A DNA stretch of 64,000 nucleotides from Candidatus Zixiibacteriota bacterium (GTDB lineage: Bacteria; Zixibacteria; MSB-5A5; GN15; FEB-12). A model generated the notes under the pieces. It did not search any database and was not told where the DNA came from. It saw only the letters and a program-made list of their open reading frames with translations. The position numbers and the translations under genes were made by a program. The stretch is from the NCBI GenBank assembly GCA_040756055.1, contig JBFLZR010000006.1, positions 62,001-126,000 on the forward strand, given 5' to 3'. Of this stretch, positions 1 through 10,500 are shown piece by piece; the first letter of the stretch is position 1, and the number at the start of each line of letters is the position of its first letter.

Positions 1-1
1 G

Positions 2-505
2 GTGCTGGGTTTCGAGCCGCCGCCCGGATACAGGCTGCTCCCAGCCGAAGTGCTATCTATTACCGGGGCGCCCCTGCCGATGTCGGCGGTGATCAATCTC
101 GGCGAACACGATTCCATCTATGTTGATCAGCCGGTTATAAATCAACAAGGCCTGATAGGCAGGGTGAGTTCGGTAGCTCCGGATTATGCTACGGTGCAAC
201 TTCTGACCGATCCTTCAAATCGGGTCGCCGCCAGGATGGCATCCAGCCGCGAGATGGGGATAATCAAGTACACCCTATCGGAAGGGATGATTCTCGACAA
301 TTTCCCTATTCAGGGGACTATCGCGGAGGGAGATACGGTGCTGTCTTCCGGGCTCGGCGGAGTGTATCCTCCGGGGCTGGTGGTCGGTACGATCGCGCAG
401 GTGTTACGTCCGGACCAGGAGCCTTTCTGCGAGGTAAAGGTTTATCCGGCGGTGAACTTCTATTCGATTGATGAGCTGTTCTTATTGCGGGAAATCGTGC
501 CATGA
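2..505 (+). CDS. mreC: MreC, rod-shape determining protein (5' end outside window)
   Basis: This is the C-terminal part of MreC, the periplasmic scaffold that links MreB and MreD to the elongation-phase peptidoglycan synthases. The reading frame is already open at the first base, so the N-terminal membrane anchor and coiled coil lie upstream of the window, and the apparent GTG at base 2 is internal. The visible 167 residues hold the two-lobed beta domain of the family, including a GLIGRV segment and a SGLGGVYPPGLVVG stretch typical of MreC. The stop overlaps the mreD start by 4 bases (ATGA), and the genes that follow are mreD, mrdA and rodA, the classical Rod operon order. Confidence 0.93.
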   Translation: MLGFEPPPGYRLLPAEVLSITGAPLPMSAVINLGEHDSIYVDQPVINQQGLIGRVSSVAPDYATVQLLTDPSNRVAARMASSREMGIIKYTLSEGMILDNFPIQGTIAEGDTVLSSGLGGVYPPGLVVGTIAQVLRPDQEPFCEVKVYPAVNFYSIDELFLLREIVP

Positions 506-990
506 TCGGACTGATTCCTTATCTGCTGTATTTTTGGCTGGTGGCGATGCACCAGGTGTTCTTAGCCGATGTGACTTCGGTATTCGGTGTTACCATAAAT
601 CTATCCGCCCTACTGGTGATCGCGGTGGCGCTGTATAAGCAGGAGATTGAGGTCGGCTGGTTTGGATTTTTTGTCGGCCTGGTCACTTATTCCAGCCTGG
701 TCGGTTCGCTGGGGTGGCATTGTCTTTTTATGGCCGCGTTGGGAGTCGTGGCGTATAACATGCGGACAAAAATGAATCTTGAATCCGTGTACTCGCGGTT
801 GCTGATTGTGTTCGTTGGTGTGTTTATTCAAAACATTTTCGCTCTCGCTGTCATCAAAGCCGACGGCTTCTTTTTACTGCTATGGACTCATGCCCTTACC
901 GGAGCGATCTATACCACGGTGATCGCGTGGGTATTCTTTTTGTTCAAAGAGGAAAAGATAACAATTCGGAAGTTTAAAGCGATTTTTTAG
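502..990 (+). CDS. mreD: MreD, rod-shape determining membrane protein
   Basis: A 162-residue, very hydrophobic protein with about five predicted membrane segments and a short basic C-terminus. Sequence conservation in MreD is low, so the call rests on size, hydropathy and position between mreC and the PBP2 gene. MreD is an inner-membrane member of the elongasome that modulates PBP2. The start overlaps the mreC stop by 4 bases, implying translational coupling, and the next gene begins 5 bases after the stop. Confidence 0.88.
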   Translation: MIGLIPYLLYFWLVAMHQVFLADVTSVFGVTINLSALLVIAVALYKQEIEVGWFGFFVGLVTYSSLVGSLGWHCLFMAALGVVAYNMRTKMNLESVYSRLLIVFVGVFIQNIFALAVIKADGFFLLLWTHALTGAIYTTVIAWVFFLFKEEKITIRKFKAIF

Positions 991-995
991 GCTGC

Positions 996-2810
996 ATGGA
1001 ACGATTCAAGCTGTCTCTTGGCGGGAGAGAGAGGATCGGTTACGCGATAGTGCTGATCATCTTTCTGATTCTTTTCAGTGGAGTGGTGAAACTCCAGATA
1101 TTCGAGCACAGCGAACTGGTTCTTCAGTCTGAGAATAACCGCATCCGGGTGGTGCCGATAATCCCCCGGCGGGGACTGGTAACCGATCGTGATGGGCGAA
1201 TCGTTATCGACAACCGTCCGTCGTACACGATCTCGGTTGTGCCGGCCGAAGAAGTGCCGGGCAAGACCCTTCCCAACCTGGCGGAGTTGCTCGGGCTGGA
1301 TACCGCCCAGATACGCGCCCGGATTCAGAAGAACATGGTCAGTCGGTATCAGCCCACGCCGGTCAAGAGGGATATCCCGTTCGAGGCCGTGGCTGTACTG
1401 GAAGAGCAGAGCAGCCGCTTCCCCGGCGTGACCTACCAAATGGAACAGGTACGTCAGTATAACAGCGAACTGGGGGCGGAAGTGATAACGGGCTATGTGG
1501 GCGAGGTGTCGGAAGATGAGTTGAAAAGGTCCGGGGGCGTGGGGTACCGTCTGGGGAGCATTATTGGCAAGAAGGGTCTGGAAAAACAATACGACAAGGT
1601 TTTGCGCGGGCGCGAAGGAACGGCTTATATCGAGGTTACCGCCTCGGGACACATACTTGGCTCCTATGGTGAGCGCCGACCGGTTCCGGCGATTCCCGGC
1701 TCCAACCTGATGCTCACGATCGATAACGATCTTCAACGTGCCTGCGCCGAGGCGCTGGATACTTTCTGTTGTGGAGCCATCGTGGCTATGGATCCTCGCA
1801 GCGGTGAACTCCTGGCCATGACTTCGTATCCCGGCTATGATGCCAATATTTTTTCATCGGTGATTCCTGAGAGTTTATGGCTGGAGATCAGCAATGATTC
1901 GACTCATCCCTTGTTGAACCGTCCGCTGAAAGGCCTGTATCCGCCGGGTTCGACAGTGAAATTCGTAGCCGCCGGAGCGGGCCTCCAAGAGGGTCTTATA
2001 ACCGAGAATGCCACTTTCAAACCATGTTTCGGAGGAATGCAGTTCGGCAACAGGTTTTTCAGGTGTTGGGATCCGGGCGGTCACGGGGCGCTGACCGTCA
2101 CGCACGCGCTGGAGCAATCGTGCGATGTTTATTTCTACCAGCTGGGGTTGAAGCTCGGAGTGGACAAGCTCAGCGAATACTACGATGGCTGTGGATTCGG
2201 ACATCTGACAGGTATTGATCTGCCCAATGAAGATCCCGGCCTGAATCCAAACAGCGCCTGGTACGACAAAAATTACGGCGTCAACAAATGGACGCGCACG
2301 CTCGTTTTGAACAATGCCATCGGACAAGGCGAACTTCTGGTCACTCCACTGCAGCTGGCGCAGTTTTTCTGTGGCCTCGCCAACGATGGTATCGTGTATC
2401 AGCCTCATCTGGTCAAGAGAGTTATGCATCGGTCAGGCGCGGATATGAACATCTCCCCGCGGATGTCCTTCAAGTTGCCTTTCCATGAGAGAACAAAGGA
2501 GGCGCTGTTTGAGGGGCTGCGGCTGGTGGTACAGGGAGAAAGGGGAACGTCGCGAAGGCTGAAAAACAGGTTCTATACCGTCGGCGGCAAAACCGGTACC
2601 GCGCAGAACCCTCATGGTGACGACCACTCCTGGTTTGTCGGGGTCGCGCCGCTGGAGGCGCCTGAGATTGTTGTGTGTGCTATAGTCGAGAACGCGGGTC
2701 ACGGCTCCGATGTGGCCGCTCCGCTGGTTGGCCAGATTATACGGAAATACATGGAAAAGTATCACAGCATTGAGCCTATTGCCGCTGTCAGTCGGGAGGT
2801 GACGCCATGA
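996..2810 (+). CDS. mrdA: Penicillin-binding protein 2 (elongation transpeptidase)
   Basis: A class B penicillin-binding protein of 604 residues, normal for PBP2, which cross-links peptidoglycan during lateral wall growth with RodA as its glycosyltransferase. One N-terminal membrane helix lies at about residues 14-34. The PBP dimerisation domain follows (RRGLVTDRDGR near 58-68), then the transpeptidase domain. The active-site motifs are all visible: STVK with the nucleophilic serine at 319, SCD at 375-377, and KTGT at 532-535. The gene sits between mreD and rodA. The rodA start overlaps its stop by 4 bases. Confidence 0.97.
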   Translation: MERFKLSLGGRERIGYAIVLIIFLILFSGVVKLQIFEHSELVLQSENNRIRVVPIIPRRGLVTDRDGRIVIDNRPSYTISVVPAEEVPGKTLPNLAELLGLDTAQIRARIQKNMVSRYQPTPVKRDIPFEAVAVLEEQSSRFPGVTYQMEQVRQYNSELGAEVITGYVGEVSEDELKRSGGVGYRLGSIIGKKGLEKQYDKVLRGREGTAYIEVTASGHILGSYGERRPVPAIPGSNLMLTIDNDLQRACAEALDTFCCGAIVAMDPRSGELLAMTSYPGYDANIFSSVIPESLWLEISNDSTHPLLNRPLKGLYPPGSTVKFVAAGAGLQEGLITENATFKPCFGGMQFGNRFFRCWDPGGHGALTVTHALEQSCDVYFYQLGLKLGVDKLSEYYDGCGFGHLTGIDLPNEDPGLNPNSAWYDKNYGVNKWTRTLVLNNAIGQGELLVTPLQLAQFFCGLANDGIVYQPHLVKRVMHRSGADMNISPRMSFKLPFHERTKEALFEGLRLVVQGERGTSRRLKNRFYTVGGKTGTAQNPHGDDHSWFVGVAPLEAPEIVVCAIVENAGHGSDVAAPLVGQIIRKYMEKYHSIEPIAAVSREVTP

Positions 2811-4027
2811 CACTGAATTACAGGTCACTCGACTGGAAACTGATAGGGGTGGCGCTGGCCTTGTCCGTGATTGGGATACTGCTGATTATGTCGGCTCAGT
2901 ATTATGCCGATTCGACTTACCAGCAGCACTACTACCTTCGCCAAGCCCTCTGGCTGGGGATCGCTCTGGTTGTATTCGCGGTGGCAATTCATTTGCCTCT
3001 GCGCATTTTCGATTTCACCGCGCCGCTACTTTATGGAGTGTCGCTGGTTCTGCTGGCTCTCGTGCTGGTGGTGGGGTCGGCCAGGATGGGAGCCGCGAGA
3101 TGGTTCTCGTTTGGGCCAATCAATTTTGCTCCTTCGGATTTCGCCAAGGTCGCCTTGATCTTCCTGCTGGCCCGCTTTTTCGCATACACCAAGTTGTCGA
3201 TAATCAGCAAGCGACGGCTCGCTATTTCCGCTCTGGCGACTTTGGTTCCCGCCGCCTTGATTCTCAAGCAGCCGGATTTGGGGACATCCCTGGTATTCTT
3301 CGTGATTCTCTTCGGCATGTGGTTCTGGTCAGGGCTCTCGCCGGCATACATGATTTTGATTTTGTCTCCGCTGGCTTCTCTGGTGGCGGCGTCCCACTGG
3401 TTGGCGTGGTCCATTTATATCATCGTCCTGATCGTGTTCATTCTTGTTTTCAGGCCGGGATTTATTTTCGGCGTGGCTGTCGTCGTCGCCAATCTGGCTT
3501 TCGGCGCTGTGACGCCATTCATCTGGGATCGTCTGGCCGACTATCAGAAACTCCGCATTCTCACTTTCCTCGATCCCGGGCTGGATCCGCGAGGGGCAGG
3601 GTATCAGATTATTCAGTCGAAGATTGCCATTGGCTCGGGGGGAATTTTCGGGAAAGGCTTTTTGAACGGCTCGCAGACGAGACTTGATTTTGTCCCGGAG
3701 CCGCACACGGATTTTATCTTCTCGGTGCTCGGCGAAGAGTTCGGCCTGTGGGGATCTATGCTGGTGCTGTTGCTGTTCAGTTTTATCTTTTACAGGGCAA
3801 TTCGGATAGCAACGCGTTGTCGCTCGAAGTTCTCATCGCTACTGGTGATGGGCGCCGCCTCGATATTCCTGTTCCAGTTCTTCATAAACATCGGCATGAC
3901 CCTTGGTTTCATGCCTGTCACCGGCCTTCCGCTTCCGTTCGTGAGCTACGGGGGAACATCGCTGGTGCTTTCGTGGACACTGGTCGCGCTGATAGTATCG
4001 GCTGACTATCACTGGCAGGAATATTAG
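2807..4027 (+). CDS. rodA: RodA, SEDS-family peptidoglycan glycosyltransferase
   Basis: A SEDS-family polytopic membrane protein of 406 residues with about ten membrane segments. It polymerises lipid II into glycan strands together with PBP2. Family signatures seen are the GARWFSFG segment, the loop with QPDLGTS, and the C-terminal GLPLPFVSYGGTS block, the hallmark of FtsW/RodA/SpoVE. RodA rather than FtsW is chosen because the gene is translationally coupled to PBP2 by a 4-base overlap and lies in a mre operon. Confidence 0.96.
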   Translation: MTLNYRSLDWKLIGVALALSVIGILLIMSAQYYADSTYQQHYYLRQALWLGIALVVFAVAIHLPLRIFDFTAPLLYGVSLVLLALVLVVGSARMGAARWFSFGPINFAPSDFAKVALIFLLARFFAYTKLSIISKRRLAISALATLVPAALILKQPDLGTSLVFFVILFGMWFWSGLSPAYMILILSPLASLVAASHWLAWSIYIIVLIVFILVFRPGFIFGVAVVVANLAFGAVTPFIWDRLADYQKLRILTFLDPGLDPRGAGYQIIQSKIAIGSGGIFGKGFLNGSQTRLDFVPEPHTDFIFSVLGEEFGLWGSMLVLLLFSFIFYRAIRIATRCRSKFSSLLVMGAASIFLFQFFINIGMTLGFMPVTGLPLPFVSYGGTSLVLSWTLVALIVSADYHWQEY

Positions 4028-4033
4028 TTTTCT

Positions 4034-4945
4034 ATGGACACGACCGAAGAAAGTCCGGCGATAAGGGCGCTTCTGGCTCTGGCCTTTGGCGCTCTCTGTG
4101 TCAGCTTTGCGGCCATTTTCGTGAAGCTGCTGGGGCGCGACGTTCTCGGGCCGACAGCAATAGGCTTTTGGCGGGCGCTCTTCGGCTCCGCCATTCTTTT
4201 CACGTGGGTCTTCCTGAAAGGTTATTCTCCCCGGATGTCGGCGCCGATGGTGGGGTTTGCGGCGCTGGCCGGATTTATATTCTTTCTGGACCTGTTCTTC
4301 TGGCACCGCTCGATAATCTATTCCGGGGCGGGAATCGCCACTATTCTGGCCAATACCCAAGTCTTTGTGGTGTCGGTTCTGGGATTCCTGCTCTTTAAGG
4401 AAAGGCTCAGTGTCATCTTCGTAATCGCGGCTGTCGCTGCCTTTGTGGGGGTGGTTTTACTGATAGGTATTGGAAGTGAAGTCGAATTCAGCACGACTTA
4501 TCTCAATGGCGTCACTTTCGGTCTGCTCACCGGCGTGGTTTATGGCGGATATATCGTGACGCTGAAGAAAACCGGTCATCGCAAGGACTGCCCGAGTTTT
4601 CTTACGGTGATGGCGTGGGTATCGATGTTCACGGCAATATTCTGTGGCGTATCGATGCTGATAGAGTCGGATCCCTGGGTCCCGCCGGATCCTTTTTCAA
4701 TTCTTATCTTGTTTTCACTCGCGCTGGTGGCGCAGGCTGTGGGCTGGTATGTGATATCGACCACTCTTCCAAAGCTTCGCGCCGCGCAAAGTTCGCTCAT
4801 ACTTTTGCTCCAGCCGGTACTCGCGACCGTGTGGGGGGTGTTGTTCTTTGCTGAGCATCTGGAGCCGCTTCAGGTGTTGGGTGCCGCGGTGACGCTCATT
4901 GCGATTTACGTAGGGTCGGTGCGCAAGAAGAGAGTCAGCTACTGA
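4034..4945 (+). CDS. EamA/DMT-superfamily permease
   Basis: A 303-residue protein with about ten hydrophobic segments arranged as two EamA repeats, the architecture of drug/metabolite transporter permeases. The first repeat contains FWRALFGSAILF, and the second ends with QPVLATVWGVLFFAEHL, a typical EamA conclusion. The substrate cannot be told from the sequence; amino acids, nucleosides and metabolites are all transported by relatives. It starts 6 bases after rodA and is probably co-transcribed with the Rod operon, though no functional tie to wall synthesis is evident. Confidence 0.88.
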   Translation: MDTTEESPAIRALLALAFGALCVSFAAIFVKLLGRDVLGPTAIGFWRALFGSAILFTWVFLKGYSPRMSAPMVGFAALAGFIFFLDLFFWHRSIIYSGAGIATILANTQVFVVSVLGFLLFKERLSVIFVIAAVAAFVGVVLLIGIGSEVEFSTTYLNGVTFGLLTGVVYGGYIVTLKKTGHRKDCPSFLTVMAWVSMFTAIFCGVSMLIESDPWVPPDPFSILILFSLALVAQAVGWYVISTTLPKLRAAQSSLILLLQPVLATVWGVLFFAEHLEPLQVLGAAVTLIAIYVGSVRKKRVSY

Positions 4946-5074
4946 CTATTTTTGTTGTCCCCCGTTTTGTTTTGGGGCATACTCTAGCCGGGTTCGACAG
5001 TCTTTGACGCAGCATCTTAATGGGACGTCTTCGTCCATACATAATAGCCGACTGATAAATGAAAGGAGAGAGGG

Positions 5075-5905
5075 ATGATCATGCGTGGTAGGGGCACATT
5101 TCTTTTGGTGTGTACGCTGGTGGGTATCATGTTCCTGGTACAGCCGGTTGTCGCGCAGAACTATTGGATGTATCCGGGTGAAGGCACAAGCGTCTCACTG
5201 GAAGTGTTTAAGCCGAAGTTCGAGGATTGGGAAGGAGTCGAACTCTTGACTTCCGTCTGGTTGCTTTCTGGCCGGATAAAAGCGAATGAGAGAATTGCCT
5301 TGATGGTTGACTTACCCATTTCCAATGCGGATGTGGATGGATCTGACTGGGATGAGACGCTTCTTGCGAACCCGTATATAGGTGGTGAATTCGAGATAGG
5401 GCCAATTAATCCTAAGGAGTCTTTTATTGCCCGTGTCGGCGTCCGTCTGCCGTTGGCCTCCGACGATAAATATGTAGCGTCCTATGTGGGTATGTGGACC
5501 CTGTACGACAGATTTGAGGCGTTTATGCCGGACTTGACAACGGTCATAATGGGTGTTGGCTGGAGTAAGGCTCTGAGCGATGGTGTGGCTGAGTTCGAGG
5601 CGAATGTCAATGGCGCCTATATGTTCCCCGGCGATGGTGATTCGGAGTTGTTTGGAGATTACAATATCGCCGTTTGGTTCCCAGTACAGACGCTCAAATT
5701 CGGCATAGGTGCGTCCGGCAGAATCATTGTTTCTGAGGACGATCTGGATCTTGGCGAACGCACCGTTCATCATGCCCGATTCGCCGCTAATCTCAACACT
5801 GGCAGCCTGAAGCCGGGGATTCAAGTTCAGATACCACTTGAGGAAGGTCTATCGGACATAGTTGATTACAGCTATGGAGTGAGTCTGACCTATTTGATTA
5901 AGTAG
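5075..5905 (+). CDS. Exported protein, probable outer-membrane or periplasmic beta-rich protein
   Basis: A 276-residue protein with a clear signal peptide (about residues 1-28, hydrophobic core then VVAQN). The mature part alternates short amphipathic beta strands (for example KPKFEDWEGVELLTSVWLLSGRIK and later FAANLNTGSLKPGIQVQIPL) and ends with strand-like YGVSLTYLIK, as in small outer-membrane beta-barrels. I do not recognise a named family. The start at 5075 is supported by AAAGGAGAG about 6 bases upstream; an alternative ATG two codons later would give nearly the same protein. It is a single-gene unit bounded by the hairpin terminator at 5928-5951. Confidence 0.8.
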   Translation: MIMRGRGTFLLVCTLVGIMFLVQPVVAQNYWMYPGEGTSVSLEVFKPKFEDWEGVELLTSVWLLSGRIKANERIALMVDLPISNADVDGSDWDETLLANPYIGGEFEIGPINPKESFIARVGVRLPLASDDKYVASYVGMWTLYDRFEAFMPDLTTVIMGVGWSKALSDGVAEFEANVNGAYMFPGDGDSELFGDYNIAVWFPVQTLKFGIGASGRIIVSEDDLDLGERTVHHARFAANLNTGSLKPGIQVQIPLEEGLSDIVDYSYGVSLTYLIK

Positions 5906-5927
5906 AGTTCATCCTCATTTACAAAAG

Positions 5928-5952
5928 AAGGCGACCCGAATGGGTCGCCTTT
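5928..5952. terminator. Bidirectional intrinsic terminator between convergent genes
   Basis: A perfect 10-bp stem AAGGCGACCC / GGGTCGCCTT (5928-5937 and 5942-5951) with a GAAT loop, followed by TTT on the plus strand and preceded by AAAAG, which reads CTTTT on the minus strand. It sits between the exported-protein gene and the convergent aminotransferase gene and can serve both. Confidence 0.85.
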
Positions 5953-5975
5953 TATATTACTGCCTTGGTGCCAAA

Positions 5976-7259
5976 TCAGCCGACCAGTACCTTTTCGAGT
6001 CGTTCGGTCAGGTAGTCAATTTCCTTTTCCGTGATTATCAGCGGTGGCGACATACGAATAGTATGGCCGTAACTGTCGTTGGCCAGAACGCCGATTTCAA
6101 GCAGCTTGCGGCAGAATACCATAGCATCGCCGTTCTTGACCTCGATACCGATGAACAGCCCGGTGCCACGGACTTCCTTTACGTGCGGTGAGCGAGAAGC
6201 TATGTCAAGAATACGCTCTTTGAGAATCGCGCCCATGGCGTTCGAGTTTTCTACCAGCTTTTCTTCGACAATCACGTCGATAGCCGCGATACCGGCCACG
6301 CAGGCGAGCGGGTAACCACCGTAGGTGGAGCCGTCCTTGCCCGGTTGGAATGCCATATCCATCAGCTTGGTGTTGGTGACGAAAATCGACAGCGGAACCA
6401 GACCGCCAGAGATAGCTTTGCCGAGAATGACGCCATCGGGGATTACATTCTCGTGTTCGAAGCAGAACATCTTTCCGGTGCGTCCCAGACCGACTTGAAT
6501 TTCATCGAACATTAAAAGCAGGTCGTGCTGGTCGGCCAGTTCGCGGAGACCTTTCAAAAAGCCTTTCGGGGCCGGATACATGCCGCCTTCACCCTGCATC
6601 GGCTCAACCAGAATACCGCAGGTGTTGGGAGTGATAGCCTTTTTGACGCCTTCGAGGTCGCCATAGTCAACCATCTTGAACCCGGGAGTGAGCGGTCCGA
6701 AACCTTCTTTGTATTTCGGGGTGGGGGAGAAGGAAATCGTCGTTATCATGCGGCCGTGGAAATTACGGCTGAAAACGATTACTTCCTGTTTGCCATCCGG
6801 GATCCCCTTGGCTTTGTAGCCGTAATAGCGGGCCATCTTGACAGCGGTTTCAACAGATTCCACGCCACCGTTTTTGGGCAGAACCTTGTTGCCGTTATCG
6901 CCGAAGCGTGGTCCGAGCTGCGGAACGAGCTGGGCGGCCTTCTTCAAAAACAATCCAAGAGCGTCGGTATACACGACATTGGAGATCACCGAACCATATT
7001 TGCCCTGCAGGGCATCTATCACGGCTCCTACGATTTTCGGATGATGGTGACCCTGGTTGGCGGCGGAATAGGCTGCCAGACAGTCGAGGTGTTTCATGTC
7101 ATCGAGGCCATACAGCCAGGCACCTTCGGCTTTTCTGACGACCAGCCCCAAACGGCCATAGTGATGGGCGCCAAAAGTGCTCTCAAAATTGATGATCTGG
7201 TTGTCGGGTATCTGTGATAATCCGAGTCCGGTTTTATTGATGGTGCTAACGTTGTTCAT
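5976..7259 (-). CDS. rocD: Class III PLP-dependent aminotransferase, ornithine aminotransferase-like
   Basis: A complete 427-residue class III aminotransferase. The PLP lysine is in LGKAISGG, the cofactor-aspartate segment is LLLMFDEIQVGLGRTG, and the family GSTYGGYPLAC block is present. Overall order and length match ornithine-oxo-acid transaminase, which converts ornithine and 2-oxoglutarate to glutamate semialdehyde and glutamate. Lysine, acetylornithine or 4-aminobutyrate transaminases are the main alternatives, so the substrate is not certain. AAAGGAGATACCA precedes the ATG. It stands alone, with its own promoter and a shared terminator. Confidence 0.9.
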   Translation of the reverse strand: MNNVSTINKTGLGLSQIPDNQIINFESTFGAHHYGRLGLVVRKAEGAWLYGLDDMKHLDCLAAYSAANQGHHHPKIVGAVIDALQGKYGSVISNVVYTDALGLFLKKAAQLVPQLGPRFGDNGNKVLPKNGGVESVETAVKMARYYGYKAKGIPDGKQEVIVFSRNFHGRMITTISFSPTPKYKEGFGPLTPGFKMVDYGDLEGVKKAITPNTCGILVEPMQGEGGMYPAPKGFLKGLRELADQHDLLLMFDEIQVGLGRTGKMFCFEHENVIPDGVILGKAISGGLVPLSIFVTNTKLMDMAFQPGKDGSTYGGYPLACVAGIAAIDVIVEEKLVENSNAMGAILKERILDIASRSPHVKEVRGTGLFIGIEVKNGDAMVFCRKLLEIGVLANDSYGHTIRMSPPLIITEKEIDYLTERLEKVLVG

Positions 7260-7300
7260 TGGTATCTCCTTTATTTTAAGAGCAAATCAGGACGAATTTA

Positions 7301-7329
7301 TATATATGCCTGAAGATTTTCTGCGCCAA
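7301..7329 (-). promoter_or_regulatory. Putative sigma70-type promoter of the aminotransferase gene
   Basis: On the minus strand TTGGCG (7324-7329) and TATATA (7301-7306) are separated by 17 bases, about 42 bases before the start codon. The -35 box is imperfect. An inverted repeat ATAAAC-GA-GTTTAT lies further upstream near 7395-7408 and could be an operator; nothing else is seen in this spacer. Confidence 0.4.
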
Positions 7330-7486
7330 GATAACAGTTTAAATTTAAAACTCAAGGGGTATTTTGGCGGCCATTCGTCCACTTAATCCATTAGTATAAA
7401 CGAGTTTATGGATGAGGAAGTTTCATGGCGGATGTGTCAAAAGAAGGATTATTCGGCCTCTGTTAAGTTGTTGGCGGATAAGCTCT

Positions 7487-7519
7487 AAAATGAAAAGGCC
7501 GCATTCGGAGAATGCGGCC
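7487..7519 (-). terminator. Intrinsic terminator of the bifurcating-complex operon
   Basis: Stem GGCCGCATT (7497-7505) / AATGCGGCC (7511-7519) with a five-base loop. Read on the minus strand it is followed by TTTTCATTTTA, a good U-tract, 25 bases after the stop codon of the large GltD/NuoG-like gene. Confidence 0.85.
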
Positions 7520-7544
7520 CTGGTAGTCTGAATCGTACTGTCGT

Positions 7545-10500
7545 CTAAACGTTGATCAGTTTCGTTCGGTCGGCGATGCGCGAGTCAATTTCGATCACTC
7601 TGGTGAAGTCTGCCGATGTTGTCGAGACTTCCGCCGAGTAGAGAGTGAAATGCGCTTTTCCGTCCGAAGTCGGGAATGAGGCGCTTATCGGCACCGTGAT
7701 CCCGAATTTCTTTTCCAGGAAAGCGATCTCGCTGACCAGTTCATCGAAACCGTTGATCGCCCGCTTATAGCCGAGGCAATTCAGCAGTGTTTTGAACAGG
7801 TCGATGTTTGTTTTGCCGGTCATTGGCGCGCCAATCGGGTTGGTGTGCTGTTTAAGCCCCGCCCAGTTGGTAAGGTGTCCCCGGTTCTCCAGATAAGAGG
7901 AGAGTGGAAGGAAAACATCGGCCATCTGAACGGTTTCGGTTTTGAACAGATCAGCCACCACGAGGAAATCGAGTTTATCGACAAAGGCGTTAAACTCGGC
8001 ATCCTTGGCCGGATTCTCCCCAAGAATGATGGCAGCGCGAATCTTGTCTTCGCGCATCTTTTTGGAGAGATTCGCGCCGGACTCTTTCATGGTCTTGGCC
8101 AGGTCGGTTTGCCACAGAGCGCCGACATCTTTCAGGGCCTTTTCGTTCGACGCGCTTACGCCGCCGGGAAGCAGGTGCCGGTCAAAACCGACCATCTGCA
8201 TGCCGGTATAGTTGCACTGACTGCTGGTCAGAACCAACCCGGAGCCTTCAACACCCACCTTACCGAGCATCAGCAGAAGAGTAATCAGGGCCTTAAGCTC
8301 ATTGTTGGAGCGGTCGATGCGGCTGTCGAGGTTGTAGTAGGCGACGAGCTTCTTTGATGGATCAGCGAGCAGATTGGCTACCGCGTCGATAGTCTCAACA
8401 GCCACGCCGCAGACGGAGGCAGCTTCGTCGACATCTGTCTTAGCCAATTCTTGCCTAATCTGTTCGAAATTGGCTGTACGATTTTTGATGAAGTTCTCAT
8501 TGACCTTGCCGTTCTCAATGAGACGCGCCATTACGGCGTTCAACAATATGGTCGAGGTACCACGGCGCGGGTCTGCCCAGACAGTGGCGTAATCAGCGAG
8601 GTCGATTTCGCCGGAATTGATGACCACCGAGGGAATACCTCTTTTGATTCTCCGCTTGAGTTTCCATCCGAGCACCGGGTTCTCGCTGGTCGGGTTGCCG
8701 CCGAGGAAGAGATACATGTCAGCGTTAGCGGCTTCATCGCCGTTCACCGTGGCGGCAGTGTAGCCAAGCATGTCGTCGAGCGCGTGGCTGGCGGGATCGG
8801 TCGTCATCTTGTGAAAAGATGTCGTGTTATTAGTCCCGATTGCCGCGCGCGCGAGCATACCTGCCAGATACAATTCTTCGTTGGTCAATTTCGGCGATGC
8901 CGCGACGAGCGTCTGGTCGCGATCGTTGTCCTCGAACACTTTTTTGAAACCTTTGGTAACGGCGTCAAAAGCTTCTTCCCAGGTCACCTCGACGAGTTTA
9001 TCGCCTTTCTTGACCATCGGTTTGGTCAGACGGCTCCCGTCGAGATAGTGCCCGTACCCGAAGCGTCCCTTGACGCACAACTCGCCGTGATTGGGCGAGG
9101 CATCGGGCGGCGCGCCGGTGACGAAGAACAAGTCGGGTGTTTTGTGATTGATGGTGATGTTACAACCCACCGAGCAGTAGTTGCAGATATTGTAGGTTGT
9201 TTCCATCTTCCATGGTCCGACGCGGCGGAACGGCATCTTTTCGTTCAATGCGCCGGTCGGGCAGACATCGATACAATTGCCGCAAGAGACGCAGTTGGTC
9301 TCGTGCAGGGCTTTTTCGAGAGCCGGTTTGACAATGGTTTTGAAGCCGCGATTCACGAAGCCCAGCGCCGAAACGTTGAGTATTTCACTGCAAGTCGATA
9401 CGCAACGGCCGCACCGGATACACTTGTTGGAGTCGATCTTAATAAACGGGTGCCGGGTATCGACTTTGTACTTGCTGTATGCTCCAACGAACCTCGTTTG
9501 ATCCACGCCGTACTCAGAGCAATAGTCCTGGAGTTGGCACGAGAGAGCAACATCACAGCCGCACTCGGCACATCGGAGCGACTCGGTCATAGCCATTTCT
9601 TGGGTGAAGCCGGTTTCGACTTCATCGAACGTCCTGATGCGCTGATCAACTGTCAGTTCGGGCATATGGAGGCGCTGGCTGGTGCCGATATCGGGAAGGT
9701 CCTGAGCCGTCATCTTGTGGAAGTTGTCGCGGCGGCTCTCGAACCGTTTGCCGATCGGAGTGATAACATTTTCACGAATGTATTTGTCAATGGCGTAGGC
9801 GGCTTTGCGGCCCGCCGCGATAGCATCGATAGCATCGGCCGGTCCGGTGACAACATCACCACCGGCGAACACGCCGGGGCGGTCGGTGTCGAAAGTGCCG
9901 TCTTTAGCGATAATTGTTTTCCACTTGGTGAGTTGAATCTTCTGGTCGGCGCTAACGCTATCGAGGTCAGGTTCCTGCCCGATAGCCGATATAATCCAAT
10001 CAGCTTCGATTGTGTACTCGGAACCGTCGATTACCACCGGGCGACGGCGGCCGGATTCATCGGGGGCGCCCAATTCCATGCGGATACAATCCATGGACAC
10101 CATGCGACCATCGGCCGTGTTCACCTTTACCGGCGCGGCGAGAAATTCCATCTTGACGCCCTCTTCTTCAGCGGCGACGATTTCCATTTCGTTAGCGGGC
10201 ATCTCTTTGCGGGTGCGGCGATAGAGGAGAACCACCTCGTCGGCCCCAAGGCGCAACGATGTGCGAGCGGCGTCGATAGCGGTGTTGCCGCCACCGACCA
10301 CCACAACGCGGCCCTTGATATCCGGGTTGGTTTTCATCTCCACCTGGCGAAGGAATTCCACGCCGGAGAGGACACCCTCGACCTCTTCGTTCTCAACGCG
10401 CATCGGTTTTCCGACCTGTGCGCCGAGACCGACAAAGATCGCCTTGAAGCCCTGTTTGAAGAGGTCGTCGATGGTAAAGTCTTTGCCGAGAGTCTTGTTG